The notes: a model not told the origin generated them from the sequence alone. 64,000 nucleotides of DNA from Isoetes taiwanensis (GCA_021234155.1 JAJEKV010000018.1:19443423-19507422); one strand, 5' to 3'; positions 35,902 through 47,861 are shown, counted from the stretch's first letter. A program made the numbers and translations.

Positions 35902-36161
35902 TAAGGCGCCGGATACTACACGCCGTTCTTCTTTTGAATGAAGAATAGCGGTTATTCACCGCCAATTTAGCCCAATTTAGGGTCCTTATGCTTATCGCCC
36001 TCTCAGGGTTTGGACACCATGCACGATTACCTCCAAACATCGACCATGTTGTCCTGATCAAGAGAGCGATTGCATTGACCATCTTCGACTTCGCCATCCC
36101 TTATAGGCGGCGGGCGCGTGGCAAAGGATGACAAAGTATACATCGGATAGGAGAATTCAAG

Positions 36162-36292
36162 ACATGGAGGCAAAGACTCAAGGAGGAACGTCAACAAATA
36201 TCCTCAGGAACTTAACAGGATCATTAGGTACGGCCCAAGTGAAGAAATTTTTGGAGGACCACCCTGATTACCTCAAGAAGTTTGAAGAGTAA
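36162..36292 (+). other. Short open frame after leader ORF B
   Basis: A 43-residue frame starts MEAKTQGGTSTNILRNLTGS and ends KKFEE before a TAA. It could be the displaced C-terminus of leader ORF B. Very tentative. Confidence 0.25.
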
Positions 36293-36489
36293 AAGTTTAT
36301 TAATTTGCATGTAAAAGCTTATTATATATGAATATAATATATATCTCTTTTGTATATAATTGCTCCCTCAAATTGTATAAACAAGTAAAACAACGTAACA
36401 CACAAAACAAGAACTAATGATCGAATGTACTCTAATGTGCATGCGGCTAGAGTACCTAGAAATCTTGATGAACACAGTACGAGAACAAG

Positions 36490-37680
36490 GACGCATTCCC
36501 ACCAAGGCGCTTCCAAATTTAGGAATTTGCGCCAATTCGCGGTAACACCGAGGAGGAGCTATCCCAAATCAGATCCGACATCCACGACATAAGGGCATTG
36601 CTAGCGGGGGCAGCAGCGGAGGGAGGACAGGGACCCGAGGAATGTGCCCTTGCCGGAAACGCCAAATTTCGCGAAATTAGGCAACGAAGGAAGAGAAGCA
36701 AGGAGAAGATCTCCTAGCTTCGGGATCCTCAAGCTCCAGTTCGGATACGTACTTCGGCATCGGAAGAGCAGGAAGAAGAGGCACGAGGTCGCCCGGCGGA
36801 TCCAAACCGCGTGAGGGGATGGACCCACGACTCGACTACCGTAAGAAAGTTGACTCATATTTAGTAATGTGTGGAAAGCCGTAAAGTTAAGAGCAGTTTC
36901 GGGGAAAACAGATCCGAATGGAAGCAGAGGCATGGCTGGATGAGATGAGTGAGTATGGCAACGCCTATGGCATGAAAGATAAAGACAAAGGCGGGGTAGC
37001 AACAAGCAAACCTCAAGGGTGCAGCCTTAATTTGGTGGAAGGGGTATGCCAAAGCACATGGGCCGAAAGCAGAGGGGGCTTGCAAATTCGGGAAGTTTGC
37101 TAAAGGCGTTCAAACATCATTATGTACCAAGAGAACATAAGTGCAACATGATGCAGCAATTTTATAGGCTGCAATGTGGCAACAAATCAGTCGAGAAATA
37201 CACGAGGAATTCATGAGACTAAGGCTTTATGTGCCAAAGTTGAGTGAAAAGCATGCGTGGAAGGCTATATTGAAGGCTTGAACGATGAGATCCGCAGTTT
37301 GTAAGGGCAATAAACCCAAGTCCGTGGTCGAGGCGTAGCAAAGGCCATAAGTTTGCAAGGAACAGTCCACAAGAGCGTGCTTCAAGGCGCAGTATTTCGG
37401 TGGATAAGGGGAAGAGCACGAGGGGCTATAGCCCAAGGACGGCAAGCCCAAGAGCTAGCAAGACGCAGCACAATTCAAATTATGGGAAGTAAGGCAACAC
37501 AAGTAGTGGCAAGCAGAAAAAGAAATGTAAGCTTCAAGGAGCAAGGAGCCAAGTCTAACTACTCCCAAGCGGTGAGGCAATTTCTCGCCCATTCCCAAGG
37601 AAAAGAAGCAGGAATGTATAGAGAAGCAAAATTGTTTCGGATGCTTCCAGCCGGGGCATAGGACCAACAAAACCGCCCCG
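36490..37680 (+). pseudogene. Chromovirus gag, heavily frameshifted
   Basis: Pieces read as Ty3/gypsy capsid. DYRKKVDSYLVMCGKP lies near 36830, AALIWWKGYAKAHG near 37020, and EEFMRLRLYVPKLSEKHAWK near 37207-37260. A zinc knuckle CFGCFQPGHRTNKT follows at 37633-37674, where the last Cys of the CCHC is replaced by Thr. Capsid packages the element RNA in active relatives. At least six frame changes or stops are present. Confidence 0.75.
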
Positions 37681-37849
37681 GATTATGAATGCGGCATTGG
37701 CAAGAGCTGGGATGGGAGACACCATCTGACGCAGACGACGACGGGCACGGATTACATCCATGGTGAGTGTCACATCTTGCAGCCTATTGATACAGAGGAA
37801 TGCAGAAAAGTCAAGATAAAGTGATCTCAACGAATCGAAAAAGCCCAAG

Positions 37850-39740
37850 AGAAATCCTTTATAGTATTGATAGACTCGAAGCGGGCCATAATTTTGCATC
37901 CCCTAGGATGGTAAGCATGTTGAAGTTAAAGCCGCATTAAAGTCCAAGCCCAGGCCGGTGGTGTTAGCCAATGGAGCAATTAGGCATACTGGGGAAGAGA
38001 ATAAACTTCAATGTAGACTTGCCAGTGTTAATGTTGCATTGGGAGCGAAGTCATGAATATAGGCAAGTATGATCTCATTATTGGAATGGAATATCTTGAC
38101 CAGCAGGAGCAATCATCGATTGGGAAACGTAAAGGTGACCTTAACAACGCCAGAGGGCAAAAAGTCATCGAAATCACGGTAAAGAAGTAACCCCAATCAT
38201 GCAATGCATGAGTAGCGAAAAAATTGCTTAAGTGCATAAGAAAGCAAAGAAAGTGGCCTATCTCCTTAAGCTTGAGCTCCAAGATCGAGAGTCGGAGAGA
38301 AATAAAGAGATCAAAGAATCTAGCAAGCTTCCCAGGCCAATAGCAAAGTTGATCGAGGAATTTCACGACTTGTTCCCTGATGAGATTAAGCAGCTTCCGC
38401 CCTATAGAGGAGTCGAGTGTGAAATAGCACTTGAACACGGACGGCCTACAAGCAAGGCACCTTATAGGATGTCAACCGAGGAGTTATGACAGAGTTAAAG
38501 AAGCGATTGCAAGAATTGCTAGACTTAGGGTTCATAAGACCTAGTGTCTCCCCGTTCGGAGCCCCTATTCTCTTTGTGAAGAAGAAGGATGGGAGCCTTA
38601 GGATGTGCATTGATTACCGCCAGTTAAATAAGCACACCATCAAAAATAAGTATGCCTTGCCTAGGTCAGATGACTTAATGGATCAGTTGCGAGGAGCAAA
38701 AGATCTTCTCCAAAATAGATCTCGGATCGATATCACCGGATTAGGATCAAGGAGGAAGACATTCATAAGACAAATAAGTTCAGACAAGATATGGGCACTA
38801 TGAGTTCCGGCAGCTATGCCCTTTAGATTGTCTAATGCACCAGCAACATTCATGAGATTAATGAACGACGTCTTCCACGAATTTCTAGATTCCTTCATCA
38901 TAGTCTTCTTCGACGATATCTTGGTTTACAAAGAAGTCCATTGGAGCACGCCAACACTTGAGGAAGGTGCTTGAAAAGTTAAGAAGGCATCAACTCTTTA
39001 TGGGTTATCGGCGCCACTTCCCACGGAAAGAGTGGAGTACTTGGGGCACGCGATCATCAAGCAGGGCATTTCCACGCCCTGCTGCGAAGATAGAAGCTGT
39101 GATCGGCTGGCCGCACCAAAGAATACGCATGGAGTCGAGCTTCCTAGTGCTAGCAGGCTATTATAGAAGATTTGTCAAGAATTTTGCCAAGGTAGCAGCG
39201 CCATTAACGGATCTCACAAAAGGTGGGAAGATAAAAGATTGGGCAGCCCATTGGCAAAACAAGGCCCAGAAAGCATTTGAGACGCTAAAGGAAGCTTTGA
39301 CGACGGCGCCAGTATTGGTCTTGCCAGATCCGACCAAAGATAAGCTTGTAGCAACAGATGCTAGCAGGATAGCGACAGGCGCAGTCCTCATGCAGGAGGA
39401 AAGAGTAGTGGCCTATGATTCCAAGAAGTTGAACGACGCCGAGCAGCGCTACCCAACGCATGATCAGGAGCTCCTGGCTATAGTAAGGGCTTTAAGAATT
39501 TGGAGGCATTATTTATTGGGAAGAAAATTCCAGTTAGACACAGATCATCAAAGCCTCCAATATATATTTACGCAGCCGCTCCTTAATTTGAGGCAAAGGA
39601 GATGGATGGAATTCTTGGAAGAATATGACTTTGAGATAAGTTATAAGCCAGGGAAGCTCAATGTGGTTGTGGACGCCCTTTCCAGGAAGCCCTTGGCAAC
39701 CAGAATTCATTGTAATGCCATATCAACACTTGTAAGTTAG
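37850..39740 (+). pseudogene. Chromovirus protease, reverse transcriptase and RNase H, broken
   Basis: A protease-like scrap (VLIDS near 37865; KYDLIIGMEYL near 38063) is followed by RT: LPPYRGVECEIAL (38397), then [20 protein letters not shown] and [12 protein letters not shown] (38486-38650). The catalytic VFFDDILVY region is at 38903-38930. The RT-connection GYYRRFVKNFAK and RNase H (VATDASRIATGAV..., YPTHDQELLAIV, TDHQSLQYIF) lie in one open frame at 38958-39740. The RT is split by frameshifts around 38690-38960, so no full polymerase is made. RNase H looks intact. Confidence 0.88.
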
Positions 39741-39764
39741 TTTGGCAAGAAGATTGAGGAAGCA

Positions 39765-41275
39765 TTGCCGACGGACCTCGACTTCAAGGAAGTTTGGGCG
39801 AGCCTTTCCAAAGAGGCCAGGACCGACAAGGAAAGGGAGATGTTCAGGCACTATAAGAAGGAAGGGAACTTGCTATATTATAAAAACAAATTGTGTGTAC
39901 CAAAATCTTCGCAAGTTAGAAAGCTTATTTTGAATGATACACACAATAGTCCCATAGCAGGGCATGCAGGGTTCATGAAGACATATTTCAAGATTAGAAG
40001 CAGTTATTATTGGCCCGGCATGAAGAAGGAAATAGCAAGATATATTAGAGAGTGCCAGATATGCCAGCAGACAAAGGCGGAACAGCTCCGGATCCCAGGG
40101 GCCTTGGAACCATTGCCCGTGCCAAATGCTAAGTGGGAGGTGATAAGTATGGATTTTATTACAGGACTCCCAAGAACAGCAAGGGGCAAAGATGCCTTGA
40201 TGGTGGTAGTAGATAAGTTGTCAAAGATGGCACACTTTGTGCCGTGCAGGACAACAGATACGGCATTAGACACAGCCAACCTATTTGTTAAGGAGATTTT
40301 TAGGCTCCATGGCATGCCAAGGGAGATAATCTCGGATAGAGACTCCAAGTTTATGAGTGCCTTTTGGCAGGACCTATTCACCACCATCCGCATCAAGCTT
40401 TTCATGAGCACGCGGCATATCATCCCCAAACAGATGGTCAGACGGAGAGGACAAACAGGATCATCGAAGATATGTTAAGAAGCTATGTATGGAACAAGCA
40501 ATCCAAGTGGGATGATTTCATCTACCTAGTAGAGTTTGCCTACAACAGCACCAAGCAGGAGTCATCGCAGATGAGTCCTTTTATGATTAATTACGGGTAT
40601 CAGTCTTTACCCGGATACTTGGCACAACCCCTCAGGTCCAAGGTGGAAGTCTCCCACAGATGCTTTCGGAAATGCAAGACTTGGTGGAGGAAGTGAGAGG
40701 ATATCTCCTTGCAGCAAGAAGCGTGCGTAAAAGCATCGCCGACAAGCATAGGGGACTGGTAAGAGAATTTGAAGTGGGAGACAAAGTATGGTTGAAGATC
40801 AAAGTCAAGCAGGCCAAGCTCCGCATCGGCAATTGCAAGAAGCTTGCTCCAAGATGGGCTGGACCCTTCAGAATAGAGAAGAGAGTAGGTAACCAATCCT
40901 ACAAGTTGGACTTGCCAAAGACATCTTAAGATACATAAGGTTTTCCACGTAAGTTTGCTAAAGAGGCACACCCCAAACCCCGAGGAAATATTGGAGACAA
41001 ACGAGTTTTTAGAAATGACGGACGAGCATATTGAAATCGTTCCGGAAGTCCTTCTTAATAGATCTTATAAGAAGACAAGAAGGTCAAAATTCCTCCAATA
41101 CCTTGTGAAGTGGAAGCACTTACCAGTGGAAGACGCTACGTGGGTACTTGAGTCAGATCTTAAGAAACAGTACCCCGAGTTTATGGAGCAATGCAAGGGT
41201 CAGCTCGTCACCGAAGTAGTCGACATCAAGAACCAAGAAATCGCCTCGTGCATGTCGATTTGGGTTTGCATTTAA
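39765..41275 (+). pseudogene. Chromovirus integrase with C-terminal chromodomain, frameshifted
   Basis: The first frame (39765-40478) has the HHCC finger (H..H near HNSPIAGHAGF, CQICQQ), then the DDE core with MDFITGLP and SDRDSKFM. One frameshift near 40420 moves the third block (QTERTNRIIEDML) to the next frame. A GPF/Y-type segment WAGPFRIEKRV lies near 40855. The last frame (40955-41275) encodes a chromodomain, KFLQYLVKWKHLPVEDATWV, residues about 30-77. Chromodomains on integrase define chromoviruses and direct insertion to marked chromatin. Confidence 0.9.
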
Positions 41276-42101
41276 GCATGTGTAGCTAAGGCTAATCTAC
41301 GCATGCAGCCTATGCTAGGCATGGGTTGCATGCGTTGTTACCGATGATGAGACCACTACGGTGCTCTCTAGGGCGTGGTGTAATGTCAATGTAGGCATGA
41401 CCGCGTTTCCGCTTGTTTGAGTGGAAGGTAGATTAGAAGTCTACTTCTGTCCCACGGAAGTAGACGACCTCGAGAGAAAGGAGGTCATTGAGAGATGCAT
41501 TGATAGGAAAAGCACCTTTAGCCCCATATATGCTTTGATAGGAGGAATCTATCCTTCACGCCCCATATACGGGAAGGATATCCTCCACGCTGGGCAACTA
41601 GAGGTGTAGGCATGAGCGGCATATAGGCATATAGGCGCTATCTTTTCGGCCAGGATGGGAGAAACATAATCTTCCTATGCCGAAGAGATATGCCTTGCAT
41701 CCATATAATTGTATTTAATGGGTGGTTCCCTTACAACCAACCCTTATAATAATAATTAAATATATACTAACGTAGCGTACATCCTGCAGGCAACTAGAAG
41801 GACCGAGCGGCAGGAGGGTAGCGCTACAAGAACTCACAACGCATAGTTTTGCCATAATGTGTTGTGAGGAGGCGACGGGAAGTTTTTTTAGTTAAAACCT
41901 TAAAGCTATAATTGACGTTAATTTTGTTATAGTCGATTATGAAGTAGAGGACGGAAGAGCCTCTCACCATAGTACAATTACAGTAAACTATAAAAATTAC
42001 CTGGGGTGATTAATATAATATGGATATGTAAGTGTTGTAATTGCAGGATATGCAGGTACCCAAGGTGGGGAGACGCGTGATGCTGAGGACAGCATCAAGT
42101 C
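41276..42101. other. Non-coding 3' region of the chromovirus
   Basis: Between the chromodomain stop and the polypurine tract no gene is seen. Short internal repeats such as CCCCATATA (about 41521 and 41560) and GGCATATAGGCATATAGGCG (about 41619) are present. Confidence 0.55.
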
Positions 42102-42114
42102 AAGGTGGGGAGAA
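42102..42114 (+). other. Polypurine tract
   Basis: AAGGTGGGGAGAA ends directly at the 3' LTR start. The same AAGGTGGGGAGA occurs once more about 40 bp upstream (42062). Confidence 0.8.
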
Positions 42115-43707
42115 TGTGACGCTCCAAAGATAATATACCTAACACGTATATTATAATCGCTGCCACGTCACACGCATACGTCACAAGCGACATGTACTTG
42201 AGAGTAGGACAACGCTGCACCTAGGAGCTAAAGGTTGCACCTAGGGGGGCAACCTTGGATGTTGGGTATGTAATTAAACATACACAACAAAAGGTTCCTT
42301 TGTTCATCCATTTCCAAATGGCCTAAAGCCATTTGCCCATGTGGATGCCCTAACCTAGATAGGGTCTATATAAGGGCTAAAACCCTAGACCCTAGCTCTC
42401 CTTTCACTTTGCCAATTAGGGTTTTCTAGAGCTTCCTTTCCTCTTTCGCAATTAGGGCTTTCCTGGGGCAATTCGGCCAAGGTAAGGCTCGAAATCGCAT
42501 TGCCAGTTCAAAAGTCGGATTTGCACAACAAAGTTCTTGAGTAGCAACCGCCTTCGCAAGATCAGAGCATGGACGCCTTCAAGGATCAGGAGCAAGCCAA
42601 GGAGCAGGTATCTAGTTGTTCTGTTGTGCAAAACCGTCTTTAGGCATGGCAATATGCCGGTTTAGTATGTTAGATCATCTCTGGAAGCCTTGTAGATCCC
42701 TAGATCTGAGACTCTAACGAATGAACCTAACATTGGATGTTAAGTAGATAGATTGATATGATTCTCTATCTCTGTTCTGTGATATTGCTTGTATTCCACT
42801 CTATGATCTCCTTGTTGTGGGAAGGGGGGTAGAGACCTAAAGGCTGTGTAGAAGATGCTCCTAGCATAGCACCTTAGTTCCCCGTAAATGCGCCCGCGGT
42901 AATGAGCCCACCCGGCCAGGGTGAAGGGGCAAGGCCGGTTGATAAGGAGGAACTTGTCTCATCGCGACCGACCCCCTCGGTAGTAAAGCCTATCGGGGTC
43001 TTTGGCCGGCTAGGCTTAATGGCTTGCCAACTGCGTGTGGGCAAGGCATGAGCTCGACACTGTGGGGTGGTGGATATGACCTTCCAAAGAGTTCAAGTCG
43101 AATAAGGGCAAAGGGCCCTCTAGCCGCTGGCGAGCATGGATACCTCTCGAGGAGAGGCAGCTCTCTTCCCGCCTCATCGGGGTGGGGAGATGCAACCCAG
43201 CCAGTAGTAGCCCCTCCGGCTATTCACCCTCCGGCAAAGCTACGGCCAAGTCCCAACACTTTTCAGCCTACTCGCAGTGTGCACCTGGAGGGGCGGATGG
43301 AGTGGACTACCCTAAGCCATGTTCTATGCCAGCCAAATCCATTGCCATGAATTCATGCGCCCAATGAACTCGAGGCCCTAGCCGCCGGTCATCCCCTTGA
43401 GTCCGAGCCACAGGGTAGGACCTTCCCTTTGTATTATTGTTATGAAGGTATTGCTGACTCTGTGATGTTGCTATTGTTATGGTGATTATGTTGTATATTA
43501 TTAGTTGTGCTCACGTTTGTTTGTCACGCTTCCGCAGATAGGTCGATCCGATGGAAGACGGATGAATGACACATCCACTCTTCCCTTGCTGGCTCTGCCC
43601 CCATGGGAGTGGAGTCAGGTGGATGGCCCCTGTCAGGCAGCTGCCAGGGGGAATGCTCCTCCTTCGAGTACGATGCGGGCATCGTATAAGGAGTAGGGGA
43701 CGTCACA
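42115..43707 (+). repeat. 3' LTR of the chromovirus
   Basis: 1593 bp, TGTGACG...CGTCACA, aligned along its whole length with the 5' LTR apart from scattered substitutions and short indels. The target duplication ATAGC follows at 43708-43712. Confidence 0.92.
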
Positions 43708-43878
43708 ATAGCCAGGGAAGGAAAAACCTCGATGCTTCGGGAGGCTGCATAGCCGTAAGAAATCTAATGCTTCAAGAAACTTCCGTTAGAGTAGGTCTTG
43801 GCGGCGCCAAATGAAACCAAAAATTACCCAGAAATAAAAATACAGGAAAAAAAAACGAAAATCATAGGGTACCCTTGG

Positions 43879-44779
43879 CTTACGAGGAAATGGAGAAAGG
43901 AGGGAAGGAGAGCGACAATCTAACATGGAGATGCTTGAAGAGTGGATGATGAGGGAAAGGGAGGAAAGACATAGCATAAATAGGCAGAGGAGAATGTTCT
44001 AGAAATGCAGGAGTATTCTAAAACATTCTCATCTAGCCTCTAGAAATTGTTTTAATTTCTTTCACTTCTAGAGTTGTTCTAGAAGCTATATGAGAAACTA
44101 TAAAGGACAACAAAAAGCTATTCTGAGACTGCGGCATCTCCCATTACCAAAGTTCGAAGTTACATGAACACATAATATTCAAGCATATCAAGAAACCTCG
44201 GAACTAGAGAATCACCGAGGTATTAGTACAAAGTCTGAAGTTATATGAAGAATCACCGAGAGTCTCAGGAAAATTGAAAGGGTAATAACGAAACTCAGAG
44301 TCGAGATCTTATGAACTTGGATAAAAACTTTGCTCACTTGGGTTTTCAGGGAACCCCATGAAAATTAAAAACCGACTATGTGCCTATAGAAAATCAAGTC
44401 TCAAATGTAACCCATTTGAATATCCAAAGTTTTCAATGGAAGTACTGAATACTTTAAAATTGTGAAAGTACTTGTTCCAAGCCAACTTCAAAGGACACCA
44501 CTAGGATTTGGACAATACTCCATATCCCAATATTCCAAAATTGTGCGAAAATGCTCATCTTACTGGCTTCAAAAAACACCAACCAAGTTAGTAACAATAC
44601 TGCACAACAAAGGGCTAAGTGTCGACTAAAAATGCCCACATATCAAAGATATTCTCAAATCTTTTCTCCTACACCTATTTATACCATGTATTTTCTCCTT
44701 TTTTCCTCATCAGCCACTTGTCAAGCATCTCCATCATAGATTGTTGCTCTCCTTCCCTCCTCCCTCCATTTCTTCTTAG
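43879..44779. repeat. Long inverted repeat, about 115-bp arms
   Basis: The left arm (43879-44000) includes GGAGGGAAGGAGAGCGACAA and ATGGAGATGCTTGA. The right arm (44664-44779) is its reverse complement at roughly four of five positions. Both arms end inward in a TATAAATAGG/CATAAATAGG box, so they face each other across about 660 bp. It could be a foldback element or two facing promoter copies. Confidence 0.75.
43992..44004. promoter_or_regulatory. Perfect heat-shock-element-like motif
   Basis: GAATGTTCTAGAA has three alternating GAA/TTC modules with 2-bp gaps, the consensus of heat-shock factor sites. It sits just inside the left arm of the inverted repeat, about 15 bp after CATAAATAGG. More TTCTAGAA-type half sites follow up to 44090. 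Whether it is used is unknown. Confidence 0.4.
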
Positions 44780-44852
44780 ACCATTACTCTCCCTCTCCCC
44801 CTCCCTCCCCCCATTTTCTCATATTATGTGTGTCAATTCAATGTCGATGGTA

Positions 44853-44984
44853 GGCCTTTGTGCCTTGGTTGGTGGCCCTCATGCCTGAATTGGAATAGCC
44901 CTCGTGCCTCGGATGAAATGAGCTCCCTCGTGCCTAGATTGGAATGGCCCTTATGCCTCGGATGAAATGGCCTTTGTGCCAGGA
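44853..44984. repeat. Tandem array of about six 23-25 bp units
   Basis: Units vary around GCCCTCGTGCCTCGGATGAA and GCCCTCATGCCTGAATTGGA. Confidence 0.75.
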
Positions 44985-45807
44985 AGTGTTGATGATCATA
45001 GACGACATGATAATAGATTTTAATCTTTTAGATTTTAATACTTGATTTAGTTGAGGTTTTCATGTCTAAAGTGCATTAATGTATGGAAGATTAGTAAGAG
45101 ATAAACTTGGTGTTATTCTATACTTGGTTTCCTTGTTTCTCTGTAGGTATCAAATATTGTCACTAATCTTGATCGATATCTTTTGGAGCCAACTTGAAAC
45201 GAGCATTGCCACATTTTTGAAGTCTTCCTTTGAAGACCCTGGATCGCTGCTTCGGTTTCTGATGCATTGCGAGACAATCGATTATGGAAAGCTCCTCTAG
45301 GACTTCGTTTTGTATACATCTTCTAGTCAATTTTATATTTTCATGGATTTCCCCGAAAACTCAAAAGTGCGAGGTTTTTATTCCAGTTAATATGACTTCG
45401 ACTTTAAGATTTTATAGATAGCCTCGGTGATTGTCTAGTTCTGGGGTTTTCTGGCCATGTTTGATTTTACGTATTCCTATAGCTTTAGACTCTATACTAT
45501 ACCGTTTTGGTAATTGGAGAAGCCATGACTGGCCATTTTATCATTTTGTTAGGAGAGCTTCTTGTTGTCCTCTAGATTTTCTCATATGGCCTTTAGAATA
45601 TTCAACGAGTCTTTTCTTGTGTTGCTAAAGAAACCCATGATTATTCATACCAGAGTTTTCTTCCGTTGACCAGACAATCAATGTATTTGAATCCTTGTTA
45701 ACAAGCATACTATTGAACCTTCCATTTCAGTTTTGCATCTTGTTTCAAATGAACAACAAATGCATTAAGCTCTTAGTAGGCACATCATGCCATAGACAGT
45801 AACCCTG

Positions 45808-45833
45808 TTTTTTTTTTTTTTTTTTTTTTTTTT
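45808..45833. repeat. Poly-T run
   Basis: Twenty-six consecutive T. It could be the A-tail of a decayed minus-strand retroposon, but no body is recognised next to it. Confidence 0.9.
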
Positions 45834-46498
45834 GCTTCGACCATGAAAGCATCATGGGTCATGATGAAGGTTCCTAGTTGCAATGCCAAATCACACCTTC
45901 AACTAGGAGCATTCATAAAAACAAATTATACTCTCGTATCTTGGTCTTCTTCAGGATAATGTAGCTTGCGTGTGTTACAAAGCTAGATACTTGTATACAT
46001 ACATAGCTAATTGCTCTCTATTGTTTGGAACATGGTTCAATAGTGTACTAGAGACTATAATGAAGAGAAAGAATGTAATCTATGCAATAGCATCTATGGC
46101 GGCAGAAGGATAAAACGCATTATATTTCTATTAAGCGTGAATTTCATGCATTATAAAATGCTAAATACTATCATCACAGTCAATCTCTGTCATAAATACC
46201 TTCAATATTGGCTCAAATTTCTTATAGACTTTGCACGTCCCTGTCCAGAAGATGGATTAAGTATAACTAGTATACTGTGCGATATCCTATTGTGGGAGAT
46301 AGAGATGAACCCAAATCTACAACTTATCCTTTATCTTAGTTCGATATGTCATATCTAAATTTCAATTAATAATGAAAAGGTCTTACTTGTTTCTTGCAAA
46401 TATATGCATAGGCGATCCTACGTGGCACTTGATGTATCTAGGAAAAGGTGCTGATGATTTTTTGTCAGCTATTGTGAATGTTTGTATCACTTCTCGTG

Positions 46499-46570
46499 GA
46501 TTCTATGGTCTAGTGATTAGGATACTAGACTTTGAATCCAATAGCTTGAGTTCAAATCTTGATGGAACCT
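46499..46570 (+). tRNA. tRNA-Gln(UUG)-like copy A, probably a pseudogene
   Basis: 72 nt. A TGGTCTAGTGATTAGGA D-arm with A box, an anticodon loop CTTTGAA (anticodon TTG), a T-loop TTCAAAT and a 3' acceptor TGGAACC are present. The acceptor has one mismatch (A2) and the anticodon stem two, and the B box is GTTCAAATC. The overall match to plant tRNA-Gln is clear, but stem decay suggests it is inactive. Confidence 0.6.
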
Positions 46571-46652
46571 CATTGAATTTTAGAAAAAATGAAAGCGCTT
46601 GATGGCTTGTGAACAAACCATGTTGATATAAATGTTCTCTTTTATTTCCTTG

Positions 46653-46724
46653 GGTTTTATGGTCTAGTGGTTAGGATATTGGACTTTGAATCTAATAGCT
46701 CGAGTTCAAATCTTGAGAAAACCT
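46653..46724 (+). tRNA. tRNA-Gln(UUG)-like copy B
   Basis: 72 nt, with GGTTTTA pairing with GAAAACC except at the seventh position. The anticodon stem TTGGA/TCTAA closes the loop CTTTGAA. The T-arm is CGAG TTCAAAT CTTG with one weak closing pair. It is the best folded of the copies. No intron. A terminator-like T run is not obvious immediately downstream. Confidence 0.65.
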
Positions 46725-46756
46725 CCTTTGAGTATTTTAGAGACAATTTTACAAAA

Positions 46757-46828
46757 GCAGAGATGGTCTAATGGTTAGGATATTGGACTTTGAATCCAAT
46801 AGCCCGAGTTTAAATCTTGGTAGAACCT
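46757..46828 (+). tRNA. tRNA-Gln(UUG)-like copy C, 5' acceptor lost
   Basis: The body from TGGTCTAATGGTTAGGA to TAGAACCT is kept with loop CTTTGAA, but the first seven bases (GCAGAGA) do not pair with TAGAACC. Pseudogene. Its 3' flank (CTCCTTTGAGTAGTTTATG... to about 46905) is shared with the fragment at 54572. Confidence 0.6.
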
Positions 46829-46921
46829 CCTTTGAGTAGTTTATGTAGAGACAATTTTAGAAAATTCGAGTTGGTAATTTGCACATGCTTGCATGCTTTT
46901 CAAATAAACTTGAAAAATAAG

Positions 46922-47163
46922 ATCTCTCTATGCTCATGCCTGAGGACTTATGAAATCCAAGGCCCCCTCCTCTAACCATAATACACATATATTTGTCACA
47001 AATAGGGATAAAAGTTAGACTTATTTGAATAAAGTATGGGTTCTCTCTATGCTCATGCCCCGAGGACTTTGAACTCCAAGACCCCCTCCTCTAACCATAA
47101 CACAAATATATTTATAACAAATAGGGATAAAAGTTAGATTTATTTGAATAAAGTATGGGTTCT
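46922..47163. repeat. Tandem duplication, period about 120 bp
   Basis: TCTCTCTATGCTCATGCC starts near 46922 and 47041. Each copy runs through CCCCCTCCTCTAACCATAA, AAATAGGGATAAAAGTTAGA and TTGAATAAAGTATGGGTTCT. Confidence 0.9.
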
Positions 47164-47861
47164 TGCAAGAAGCACCCTTCCCTAACCATACCCCAAAATT
47201 GTTTCATAGTGTTGAATTCTATGCTTAAAGTCTATGACTCTATCTGAATGTATAAGCAATGACGTATGCGCACTTTAAAAAGGGACATGGAATCGTCTTA
47301 GCCATGGAGCAAGAATGAAATGATAGACCCAAGGGATTTTCTTATCACAAATTTAGAACATCTCACTCCCATTCTCAATTCTAAAGTGCCTATGTTTTTT
47401 ATAATCCAATGAAAATAAAGAACAAATCAAGCCAATGATGCACCTTAGATATATGTCCACTTTAAAGCTACAAGAGCCATAATTTTTTTTGCCTAATATT
47501 AACATTGTTATTTCATTCATGATTCTTTTGGGTGCTTTTCTTTGAAAAATAAAGCAATATCTATTCTATTTATCATGTCAATCATAGTGAACCATCAAAC
47601 ATAGAATTAGCTACTTTATTATTGGTTTGTCTATGATTGGAGGAGATTAAGGGATACGATGATGCTAATTTTAGTCTGACGTATTACAGGAGGCAGAGCC
47701 ATGCACCAGACAGTCAGATGGCTGGCTTCCTATCCTACTATGATAACTAACGACAACTAAATCGCCTACTAACTCACATAATGCAGAGAAAACTTTGACC
47801 TCAACTGTTGGATGCATAGAAATTCTTAATCTCATCCATTCAATTAGCATATCTCAATAAT

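Larger units (their letters stand above)
30402..43707 (+). mobile_element. Complete chromovirus (Ty3/gypsy) LTR retrotransposon, 13.3 kb
   Basis: Two LTRs (30402-31999 and 42115-43707) begin TGTGACG and end in CGCCACA or CGTCACA. The insertion is flanked by a perfect 5-bp duplication, ATAGC at 30397-30401 and 43708-43712. A primer site, polypurine tract, gag, protease-RT-RNase H, integrase and a C-terminal chromodomain lie in the usual Ty3/gypsy order. The leader is unusually long (32000-36490) and holds five hairpin repeats and two extra reading frames. The coding region has many stops and frameshifts, so the copy is not autonomous. The LTRs differ at many positions and by small indels, so the insertion is not recent. 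Confidence 0.93.
43708..46498. other. Non-coding region with inverted and tandem repeats
   Basis: No gene is recognised. Notable parts are an inverted repeat (43879-44000 with 44664-44779), a 23-25 bp tandem array (44853-44984) and a 26-base poly-T run (45808-45833). Confidence 0.5.
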
